NCBI RefSeq assembly: GCF_002078875.1
Contig: NC_034424.1
Location: 4,348,018 to 4,412,017, forward strand
Source: Numida meleagris
Taxonomy: Eukaryota > Chordata > Aves > Galliformes > Numididae
Direction of reading: 5' to 3'
DNA: 64,000 nucleotides
The notes beneath the pieces are model-generated. The model was given only the letters and a program-made list of their open reading frames with translations. It ran no database searches and had not been told where the DNA came from. Below, in pieces: positions 45,101 through 57,100 of the stretch. The translations under genes were made by a program, and so were the position numbers. How positions within the stretch are numbered: the stretch's first letter is position 1; every line of letters begins with the position of its first letter.

Positions 45101-48100
45101 AATCTTGCAGACAGCTTTCCCAGATGAAGACTCCAGACAGCACTTGTAAAACTTGAGGGAGCCTTTCTTTCCACAGCTCCCCCTTCCTCCAGAGAAGGAG
45201 GTGCCATCCCCTTAAAGCAAGCGACAAACAGGTTTGAGCTATCTGCAAAGCACTCATTTTTCTTTTCCAACAGAACCCATTTTAAACATAAATCCTTAAA
45301 GCTTCAACACTTTGTTTACATTATCCTATACACAGAAGTTTATCAGTGCATTCCACTTCCTAGTACATATCCTTACATACCACTGTGGAGGGTCCCTCAA
45401 GTACCATCACTTGTATTTGTGGCTGAAGTTGATTCTAGTTTCACACAGCCCCCAGAAATTAGGTGATGGCTTCATGGTCAGATACACACCTCAACACCTC
45501 CAGTCTTTCAACTGGTTAAAATCAACGCTTCCGTTTTTTTTTTTTGACAGACATAAGGGTTGTACCTGAAAACTTTCTGGCTTAAGACACCAGCTGTGAT
45601 TTTCTTAGTGTTTTGCAACCCAGATGGTGAGAGGACCTTTTTAATACAGCATGAATTCCCTATGTGCTACTCTCAGACAAGTTTGAAGTGTTGCACATTA
45701 GTACTTTGTTCACTTCAAGGAGTCAAATACCTTCCTCCATCAGCACTGTTTTTCTGGTCCTGCAATTGCTTTGACAGATCTATCAGCATTCAGTTATAGG
45801 AGATCCTGCCAACACAGGATCACCAAAAGAGTTCCTTACTCCACACAGCCTTCATTTCAGTGATTCAGTACTGACAACTTCTTCCCACACTTCAAGCACT
45901 GTTTTCACACAAAGCTCTAGAGCTGGCAACTGAAATACATTGGAAAGGGACCACTTTTGTAGCACACTCCTTCCCAGCTCAAGTCACCCAGGACTGTGTC
46001 CACAGAGGGGTCTAAGAGATTGAAAGAAGACAGGGAAGATAAAGGGGAAGGGAATGAGATGGCCTAACAGCCGGGTTACAATCACTGCAGCGTCACTTAA
46101 TGTGCAGTATCAAAACCCATTAGAACAACTTCACCAAATTATGATACTGCAGGAGTTCAGACTTGCAGTTTTCAATGTGTATGCTTATATAAAAGCTGTC
46201 TGAAAACACTACAAACCTTGCTTCGGTCCTACTGTATTATAAAACTGATAAATGAAAGCCTCAGGCCAACATAACCTTCCATAGCCAGGACAGTCTGATT
46301 ATGCAGTGACTCAGAGCAGTTAACTTCAGGGTTCAGTCAAAAAAGGACAGGAAAGGATACTCCAGAGCATTACAAATTATAACTACCTTCTCATTTCCAT
46401 CCCAGGCTCACATACCCAAGCTTTACTAGAAGGTTAACCACACGTGTATTTTACTCCACATATATTTAAAAAACATAACAATAAAATCAGTCCTTCAAGT
46501 GTTGAGATCTAACTGTACGCATTCTCCCTGCCTTGAAGAACAACTCAGGCACCTTTTCAGCTGCCTGCCAAACAAAGCAAAACCAATCCTTTGCAAAACA
46601 TAACCAAAGCCATGAAGCTCAAACACAGTTTTTCTTTTCCCATTAGATTTACCAACCTCAACAGATACACCACCAAGACTGAGGAGCATGTAAACACTAT
46701 GAAAGCAGCAAGTGAACACAGACAGAAGAGTGAATCTCTACTCAAGCAATGGCACAAAAGTAGGAAGCAGAAGACAGCAAAGTTACAAAAAAGCTTTAAA
46801 GCAGGACACATTCATGTCACATGCATATTGATTTCTTTACACGTTCAGACGTCATTTAAAGATTTTGCTATCAACATGTAAACCAGCTGCTGCACTCATT
46901 TACTAGCTGATTAGATATCTAGTAACACTCATTCATGTATTTCAGGGAAGGATCAAACCACTGAAGTCTATACCCATGCTGACTCTTCACACTTCAACAG
47001 TATAAGAATTTCCAACTGGTCAGAAATACCACCAGCAAGAGTTCTCACCTGTCCTTCTCAGCTCCTGCAATCACACCCAGATCCTTGGCAGGAGCACTTG
47101 TAAATGAAGAAAGTTTCTGCTCAGCAACAATTCTCAACGCTTTCTCCTTCTCTGACATTGCAAAGGCTTTCTCCGCCTCTTCTTGTGCAGCTTTAAGATT
47201 CTGGTGTTCAAATCATAATTAAAAAAAAACCATTTTGTTGTCTGCAAGAACAAAATGCTCACAGAAGTTTTTCATATACTGAAGAGTCTTTACCAAACAC
47301 ACACTGATTATTTCAAGCACTTTGCAAACGCTTCTTGAAAATACAGACATGAAAAGTTCAGATTAATCAATTTTCTGTGGTACATAAAGACGGGAAGTTC
47401 ATTTCCAAGTAGCAAATCAAATTCCCTATCCAACAGCAGAAACAGAAGTGCCCCTGTGCTATGACTTTACATTTATATATGATAATTTGCTTTAAAATAA
47501 TTTGATGCTACCCCACTATCCTCCCCACTATCACAAGAAACAGACAAATTAAAGAGATTGAAGGGGGTTTTGTTCAATCAAGGATAAAAATCAATATTCA
47601 CAGCCTCACTGCGGCTAACTGGAACTCTCCAGGATCATTGATAAAGCACTGATAAAGCACGAACCGTGTTTCCCTTGAACAGCAACAGAAATAGAGGGAA
47701 CACCCAGATGTTCCTGTCAACTCCGAGAAGCCCAGCTCACTGGGCTGGGGAACAAAAAGCCACCAACAAAACAAACAGAAACGCACAAAAGCAACCTGTC
47801 ATGCACTACACAACATTTGTTTCACATCTTCATTTTTCTGTGGTAAGCTTCCCTGCTGTGCTCACTGAGATTTACTTCCTATGATCTATCAGCCTCCCTG
47901 TAGCCTAACAAGTAATCCCCTCCCCTTCAAAGATGATCTCTTGGGGAATTGGGTGTGAAGGAAAAGCCCTTCTCCACTAGAATCCGCTGCTCCTCTCCCC
48001 TCCCTGGCAGCATCTGTCTCTCAATCAAAACTCCAAAGGGAATTCATACCTGGATCTGTGTAACTACACAGAACTACGTGAACAAGTGACTAATACCGCT

Positions 48101-51100
48101 CTGCAGTATTTACATTCACCAACACAATAAAATTCATGTCAGAGGCCAACACTACCTTCAGGCTACAGAAAATACTATAGCACTAAGAGATAATATCTGC
48201 TACTCTCTATGTCAGATTTAGGAAATGTCAGTCTGATTGATTGTTTTGTTTTACAATAAGTAATTTGGGATCTTTTCTACCTAGGCAATAGCATAAGGAA
48301 TGCATTGAGAAACCCCAGTTCCACTGCAGGAAAGGTCACAGTGAACCCCTACACCTCAGCTCTGAAGGAGCTCACTGCTTCAGGAATCCTGCTAAATCAG
48401 CTTGATAGAAAATAGCATTATGAGACTGCCACCAATATCTTCTGTGACCAATTCATCCTTTTGGGACAGAAAAGCAAATAATGGACCTTGACCTTATCCT
48501 ATTTATTTACTTACAAAAGAGCACCAGATTTCTATTCTCTCACAAGATTGTTATATAATTCCCTCACCTAAGTGTATGCACTCAACGATGCAAAACAATT
48601 ATGAGTTTATTTATAGAACTTAAACATTTCCAGCGCAAGCCATTCAAAATCTGGTTTATTTTTTTTACAAGGAAAAGAAGTCTCCTTGCTTCTGAGGAAG
48701 CATGTTACTCATAGAGACAATTTTTTTCCTTGTGGTGCCTGTACATTAGAAAATGAGGAAAACCTGAAGCAATTCCCCTGTTAAGATACCAGTAATGGCT
48801 CAAAACTAAATACAGGAATAAACTGCGTCAACCACATGACAGGAGCTCTTACAGAGTGGTTTCAGCTATTTATGAAGCTGAGACCTTACCAGAACAAGTG
48901 TCCAAAATGCAGCCCCTCTTCCTCTAAACAGAGATCGCAGCTCTGGAAACAAAGCTTCCTCACTGGAACCCAAGACTTAAAGGTCTGTACTGAACATACC
49001 CAAAGAGCATCCAAAGGTAGGAACTTCCTGAAGAACTGTTATTCAGTGCTTTAAGAGTAGCTAACGGTACTTTCCCTTTCACAACTTTGGTTTTCCCCTC
49101 TTTTCTTCTCCTCCTGGATTTGCACTAGCTATTTCTCCATGAAAGCTGAAGCAGTTTTGAAAATACAGGCCCATCACAGTATCAAATCTCAGATAACAGC
49201 ACAGATTTTTAACTATTCATTCAGTTTTAGGCACTCACCTCCTCCAGAAGGTTTATTCTGCCAGTCAACATTCCTTCCATTTCCTGTAACTTCTTTTGTG
49301 CCTCCTCTTTCACGCGCTGTATTTCAGCATCACCACCCTGGGCCAGGCTTTCAACTGCCTTTCTGAAAGGCCATAACATATAATTGAAATCCCATTGCAT
49401 ATCAAAGTAGAAAACATTTTAAGTGCAAGCAGCTGATAGAAGACACTTCTCCGTAATCTACTTTACCTGTACCTGCTTGTCACTGTAAGACTGAATACAA
49501 ACATCTACACACCACATAACAATTTTGGTGGTATAGACTCTGCTTAATGTACAGCAATGAGCTCCACACAATCCTTGTCACTCCTTGTCAAAATGAATAA
49601 GCACGCAATGAAAAATAGTTACTATTTCTTTCATATTTTTAAAGCTTGCAAGTACAGTAGTAAGCCTTCAGAAGAGCTGTATTACCTACAAGAAGCAGCA
49701 CTGGAATAAACTGAAGATATGTAGCTGCTGAGACCTCTCCTAATCGCTTTTTCAGTAATTAGTAATTCCTTACCAGCTCCTTCTTCTCTGATACTTCTTC
49801 ACTAACCAAAGGATGACCACATGTTATGATTCCCCCCTAAATTCCACGTCCTATTATGAACTCATGCAAGGTTCCACTCAAAGCCCAGTGAAACCTTTTG
49901 ACAGCTGCAAACGAAAATTAATCTGGTCTGCAGGATCTACTTGGAACTCTGAACTACCGCAAAAAGTAATTAGTAACAATTTAACACCACGTGAGGTCAG
50001 CCACAGAAAATTCCATCGCAACTGAGGCCTGTGTAGCAGTCATTAGCTGTCACTGCCAGCTTGGATTTGTTTTGAAACTGGTATCTGGAAGGAAATAGCC
50101 CTACAGGGAAATATCAGCCTTAGCATAACCTGTATGATAGGAATGCTAACCCATTCTCAACTAAGGAGCCCCATTTGTTTACCAGAAAAATACAGTGGAA
50201 TGAAGTTAATATTTAAGTTACTCTGTGACAACATCACTGTGTGTATGAGAATTAAAATGTCACTCCAGCATCGCAAGGGACAATTTCTAGAAAAACACCA
50301 CTAAAATGCTGCTCTGGGCTCTTCGTATTCTAGAAGAATCAGGAAAAAGCATGCAAACAGAAGTAAGACCTTGGAAGTCTTAAATAACATACAGTTTTAA
50401 TATACTGGGTACTTACGAAGCCTTGATGAGTAGTTTCTCTCTCTCCTGCAGATCACGCTTCAGACTTTCTATCTCAACTTTCAGCTCGATGTTCTAGAAC
50501 ATAAGAATGAAAGCATCTGCAGAGAACTCAGAGGTCACCATATGCATAAGTTAACATCACTGTACAGGTTAGTTTTGCTTGGAACAGCAAATAAAGTATC
50601 ACTGGGATAAGAACAGCATAGCAATTTCAGCTTATAAAAGCACATTTTACAAGGGTCAAGCATTTAGGACCAGTGCAATCTACAAACACATGTGTATGCT
50701 TAACTACAACAGGGAGTCATGCAAATTAGCTTGGGAATTGCAAGAGCTTGGAAGCTATAAAGAACTATATTTTCTAGCCATTTCCTTTTTAAAACCTGAT
50801 TATACCAATTATTGAGGCTTTTAATCGTTTTTAAATGATTTTCCTACAGCCTGGGAAAACATATGGCACAAGAACTACTTGGCACACAAGTTGACGGATA
50901 ATTTTCAATACGTTAGCCACTACAAGACAGGCTAGGAGAGGTGCAGAAGACCAAAACAGACCAATCAGCAATATTCAGTTGAAACCATGAGCTAGCTAGG
51001 CAGCTGTGCACTTAACTACTGTGACAACCAGCAAGAGAAACTAAAAGTTTCCACTCTATTACAGAGGAGATCTAATGCCATCACATTACCAAAATGAACA

Positions 51101-54100
51101 CCTTGTAGAACGCAGACAAAAAAGTAAATGCTTGCCCCTTATACACCTGAAATAACAAGGATGCATGGACTCAAATCCTTCTTCAAACTTCAACAAGAAA
51201 ACCAAACCACACCTTCTACAAACTTAGATAGGAACCAGATGACTTCCTGATTTAGAGGAACGTAGAGCAATAAGACAAGAAGCTACACACAACCCAAATA
51301 CGACTTCATCTACGTGCTTCAGAGGAAACAGCTCCATGCAGACTGGAAAGTTTGCCACTTTGATCAATAGCTGCCACAGAGCTGGTGAAATAGCATTAAA
51401 GAACTGCTAGAAAGGAAGTAGACTCCTCCAGTGAACAGTCAAAGGGCAGAATAAGATAGCCATGCTGAGATTTCCAACAGAGAAAGACTCAGAGGTAAAA
51501 CAGGCAGCATCCCCATTAAACAAACTCCTCAAAGATACATAATTCTCTCATGATATTCTAAGCACATACAATTTTGTACATGTCTTCAGTGGGACCATCG
51601 AACTTCTGCTGCATTCGCATTTCCAGGAAGTATATCCGAAGCTTCAGGTTGAAGTTCTCTTTTTTCAGATCCGAGATTTGCTGTGAAAGAAAGAAAATGA
51701 GCCAACTACGTCATGAGTTTCAAACCAAGGAAAACAAACAGCGAGAACCGCTTGGTTTTGCTCTCTGCAGTGAAAGACAATTACTGAGATAGACTCCAAC
51801 CAACGTGGTGAGACACGCATGTGTGTGCATACATGTTTATTTTCAGCCCTCAACTCTCTGATACATCGGCACTGAAATCATGATTACAAAAGAGTATTGT
51901 TTAAAAGCAAAGCATGCTGTCACATAGAGAAGGAATATTGGAAAGAACACTAAGTACTAACACGTTTTCTGACTTTATATGAAGAGAAACCAAAATAATG
52001 TTTTTAGATTGAAAAAAGGACTTTTTACCCCCTCTATAAAGTAGAGTTTGAGCAAAATATGAGAAGATACGTTGGAACAGAAGTGTTTCCTCAGCAAGTG
52101 TGGGATGGGAGCATCGTTCATGGGAGGAAAAGCCACAGGCACACAATGCAGCAGAGCCAAATCAACTTCCAATAAAATCTTTATCCGATCCTATATATTT
52201 CATAGCACAATTCTTTGGAAAAAAAAATGGCTTCCCGTACGCGTCCTTCAGGACTTACGATTTTTGAACTAGTAGAAGCAGTAACGTAGTTGATGGTTTC
52301 ATTAAAAAGAGCCTCCCTCTGAAATGTTTTAAGAGGCCAAGCATGAAACATTCATTCCAACAAGCCTCGTGACCCCTGTCAGATGCTCTCAGCAAAAGGA
52401 AATCTAATATGCTACAGAGCTCCTAATAAAACATTTATGTAGGCTTTTCCAGAACAGTATAGTACCACTTGTAAAAATTATTACCAATGCAATTCTTATA
52501 ACACTTGGCTTGTGCAAGCTTAGGAAGACTATTTTCTGTAACTCCTCTTACCACCTGCATCCACAAACTATTCCTTAGTTTAACAATCGCTGCCCAGCAA
52601 GGTGCCTCTATTATTCACAAGCATCATCCAAGCAACCAGAAATACAGAGGACTGTAACTGTGGCCCATCCGCACATCCTGCAGAAGCAGCCTCCAGCAGC
52701 AATGCACATAGTTAACTCCTTCCCTCCTTTTTGCATCCTCACACTTCCAGCCCGATGACCACAAACAGCAGCAAACATCAACTAGAACTGCAGAAGTTGT
52801 GCCTGCTTAAGGCACGACACCTCCTGAGGATCACGAGGTATCCTGGGGAACTGGAAGGAGCATTCAGATGGATGCGAGCATTAAGACAATGCAACTTTGT
52901 GTTCTGGTTCATGTCACAGAGCACAGCGCTCTCGGTGCTGCTCAAAACTGACGTCCTTATTTGGAATAAACAGAAATTAATGATTTCTTAAGGGAGGCAA
53001 GGCTGCAGAATTGTCTTACACATCTTACTCAGCTTTGCTGCCAGAAATTGAGCACTACTCACAACAAGCGAGAGGACACCTCACAGTTGTGCTTGTTTTT
53101 AAAGCCATCAGAAGATCATTCCTAACTGTGCTTGTTCATTCAGAAAAAGCCCAAGCATCAAAGACTGAAGCTGTAAGAGCTGAGCTGCTGCTACGCTTCG
53201 TGCTTTCAGTACAGATCTGAGCTAAAAAGAAAAACAATTTCAGATCTCAGCATTCCTTAACTCTATTCTCATGTATTTCCGTGGCAACAGAATTGAACCA
53301 AAGACCTTAAGCATACTTTTTTGCAGAAGGCAAGCAAACATACTACACCATCAGAAATGAAGAAGCAAAATAAATGTTCTCTCTGACATTCAGTTCCTCA
53401 GAGCAAAGTTAATTCGAGCAGACATCAATTAAGAAGTTAGAGCTTAATAAAAAGCAACGTGTAAAATATGAACAAGTTGACACCACAAAGGAATTTTCAT
53501 GGCAATCCTCTTGCCTTCCTTCTGCATTTACAGACCCACTCTTAATGCTTTTATACGTTTTCATCTCCGTACTTAAGAACAAAAGAGGAGAAACAGCAAA
53601 GACCTCACGAAAACAGAGGGAAATGCAATACACTGCACAGGAAACTACACACCACAGACACCATGGTGGCAAACACCACTTCCCCAGCTCAGCTCAGCTC
53701 CACTCCAAGTCTGCACAGAGCCACTTTTATGCAAAGCAGCATCTGTCAGCAGGGGCTGCAGTTTCACAGCACAGCACAGTTTTTGCCAGCAGAGGCCATT
53801 TTACAAGACAGCACAATTCTGAATGGGTTTGGGAAGACAATAATAATAATAACAATAAATAAATAAAAATAAAACCACACACACAAAAACACAAAGAATC
53901 ACATACAGACAATTACTAAGTACCCTAACTCGCTACCAATAATTCATCCTACTCACGAGCATCTAATAAATCCTAACAAGGGCCTCAATTAATGAAGTCT
54001 TTCCTTTTGTCCATGTAATCGCATTTAAAGTCGCTGGTGTTTTCCCCTTCTCCAGCACACATCAAACACCAAAAAAACCTACACCTCCAGGATTCTCTAC

Positions 54101-57100
54101 CTCTGTATGTTCCACAGCTCTCAACAGAAAAGGGACCTTTCCCACATAGGTCCACCCACCGCCCCCTTCAAGGGTCACCACATCCATCCTGATCTCTTCA
54201 AACCACAAGGCAAGTTCTTCCACTCTTTCCTTCCAAGTTCTTTCCCACTCTTCCTTCACTTCCTTCTCACATCCTGAGCAAATAGCATAGCCCAAAGATC
54301 AGCAAATCCATGTATGTGCATGTATGCACACACACTCATCTCCAGTCAGGAGCTATCAGGAATTGTTTCTGCCTTTAACATGTTAACTCAGATTAGTTTT
54401 AAGGCAGGATAAGAGCAGGCTTATGATGTCAATCCAAGCACATCTAACAGCTTCTAGATGCTAAGTAAACAGTAAAAGGACAAAAAAGAGAACGCTCCCT
54501 TCTTAACATTGAGCTTCCAGCTACCAGGAATCTCAATAACAGCAGTAGCAGAAACCCTGGTGTGCTTAATTACCTTTATTAGATTCTTCTGCCATTACTT
54601 TAATAGATTTTTGAGCTTCCTGGTACTGTTAGCAACCACAAAGACCTCCAAGAAATCCCACAGCTTAGCTTCACAGAAGGGGTCTGTACACACCAGAAGT
54701 CCTTACCCTCCCACATGAGGCCCAGGCTGACATAGCTCATCTCTAATATACCTCAGCAATACAAACTGTGGGCCAGAGGTAAAAGGCACAATATAAATTC
54801 TTCTGCCTGCTCCTAAAGGAAGGCAGAACTCCTCCATCACACATAACCAACAACAGATTTTTCCTTCTACGTTTTCCCCTGTGAAAATGGACACTGCTGA
54901 GAGTAAACCATTTGCAGAATGTATATTCTAGACTGAGGTCTTATGCGTGTCATAGTAGAAGACTTTAAGCATATACAGATGCCAAAGCAGAGTCCTTCTA
55001 TCCCAGACAATATTCCAAAATAAAGTGAAATAGAAACAGTAAGAAATGTTATTTACTGAGACTTTCCAAAACAAGCCTTAAGTTCTAAACAAAAAGCACA
55101 GCTCTCTCCTCAGAGGAAAATAAGAAAAGCAAAAAGAGTTCAGAAGAAAAGCTCACTGCAGACTTAGCAATGCTACAAAAGGTAACAGTGGCAGTAAGAA
55201 GCACTCTAAAAACCACCAATACTTGTCACATCCTGAAGATAGCAAGCCACAAGTTGCAAAGCGATCATAGAAACTTCAGCTAAACAACATAAGAAATTCT
55301 ACGGAAGCGTTGTCCTGCTATACCCAACCAGTCATCACTCAGCAGCCATAAACAATTAGCTCATGACTTAAACAGTTTATTCTGTGCAGCTGACACTTTA
55401 AAAGCATCTGATCATTTCCTCTGTATTCCAGTAAGCACCAAAACCAGTTTTATCTACAGAACTGTCACAACGATACAAGACCTTTTACAACAAAACTCGT
55501 ACGTAAGGGTAAGAGATACCACGCAGCAGTCAGTGAATTAAAATCCTACATAGGTATAAATAAAGATATGTTTGATGCTTCCCTGAAATACACAGAATCA
55601 GTTGCAGAGCTGAGAACTACATTCTCATGTTTCCAGTCATTACATCCACTTCTGAGCAGACGGTGCCAATTTCTGTTTCGCAACTTAAGAACAGCAGCTG
55701 GCTAGCTCATCTCACAGCAATACTTTGCCTCTAGTCTTGAAGGCAGAGGGATGGAGGTTGACAGCACAAATAGCCACAGATCGCACCTGTGACATGAACA
55801 TCCACCACAGCCAGCGTATCAGAATTACCTTAGTCATAGTTCTGTCGCTAAGTCTTACGTTAAAAGCCTGCTTACATTTTCATAGTCCTTCATGGTCCGA
55901 GCTCTGGTTGGTGAGATTGTGTCTTCTGCCACATCTGGTAATCCTGGACATTGAAGAGACAGAATGAGTTCAGACAGAGGAATCCAAGCTAGGTTTCACT
56001 CTGGAAACAGTGAGTTTTAGTACTACCATCTAGTTACAGCCTGTATTTCTTTCTGCTCACAACATCTGGTCTATCACAACCTCTGAATTTCGAACTTTTA
56101 ATTCAAGAGGTACATAGAAGTTAAGCTGTACAAGAGATGCTTTTAAACACAAGCCTTCAGAGCATCTGCAAGGGACCCCACTATCAGAATAACGTCCCAA
56201 TAAGCCATTAGAAGCTGGAAATGACTAGCACTGGTATTCCTAAAGCATCATGCCTTCTGAACACATATAATATTTAAACTGCTTGCACGCGTGCTCTGCA
56301 ACAACTGCATTTAACAGGGCTGTGTAACCCCTTCCATTCAAAGCTCCTGTGAGAATAAACTTAATGAAAATAGCAAAATTGCACACAGCACTCGCATTAT
56401 CCCAAGTATAAAGAGGCATCTGTAGCCTTAGGCTAACTCCCACATGAATTCAAATATTTCACTAAAGTACTTTCAAAGTCATTGTGTAACCACATACATC
56501 AGTCTTTAAAGCATCCCAGGGAATACCAGCAAGTCGTTTTTAACTCTTGACATTCTAATTAATAATCACAAAACTGCATTCCTCGAGCCCGGGCTGAGTA
56601 CGGTCGCATCATTTAGCAGCAGCACTACTACTTGCTTTTGGCAGCAAGGAGGTCCTGCTAAGCCTGGCTCAGTTTGCATTACTTACTTCTGCACAACGAA
56701 GTGAGCCCAGTTATAACGCTGGATACATGCAGGAACAAAGGCAAATCAGAAACACATGCCTTACATTCGCAGAGCAGAACAAAGAACAGCCAAACTTGAC
56801 AAGCAGTACTTTTCAACAGAACACCGTTCAGCCATTTTATTTCAAAATAAGCGTTCTGCATTGTTATCTGACAGCCCGAAGGATGGCGAACATAACAACT
56901 CATCATTTCGAAAAACTGATCTAATTACAGCTTCTGTTCAGCAGAGGGGGACGGTTCTCAACGCGGGAGCAGATAAAGCGTGAGGCACCGAGTCCGTGCC
57001 CGGCGTTCAGGCAGAAAGCGACGGCAGCGGCGCCCAGCTGGCACGGGAGCCTCACACCAGCAGCACGCGACCGCCCTCAGCGCAGGGCTCGCTCACAGCC

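Noticed and set aside
50493..51570. Assignment of the gene to the paralogue PDE4DIP (myomegalin) because of CM1
   Set aside because: The sequence after CM1 ([23 protein letters not shown]) and all later exons follow CDK5RAP2.
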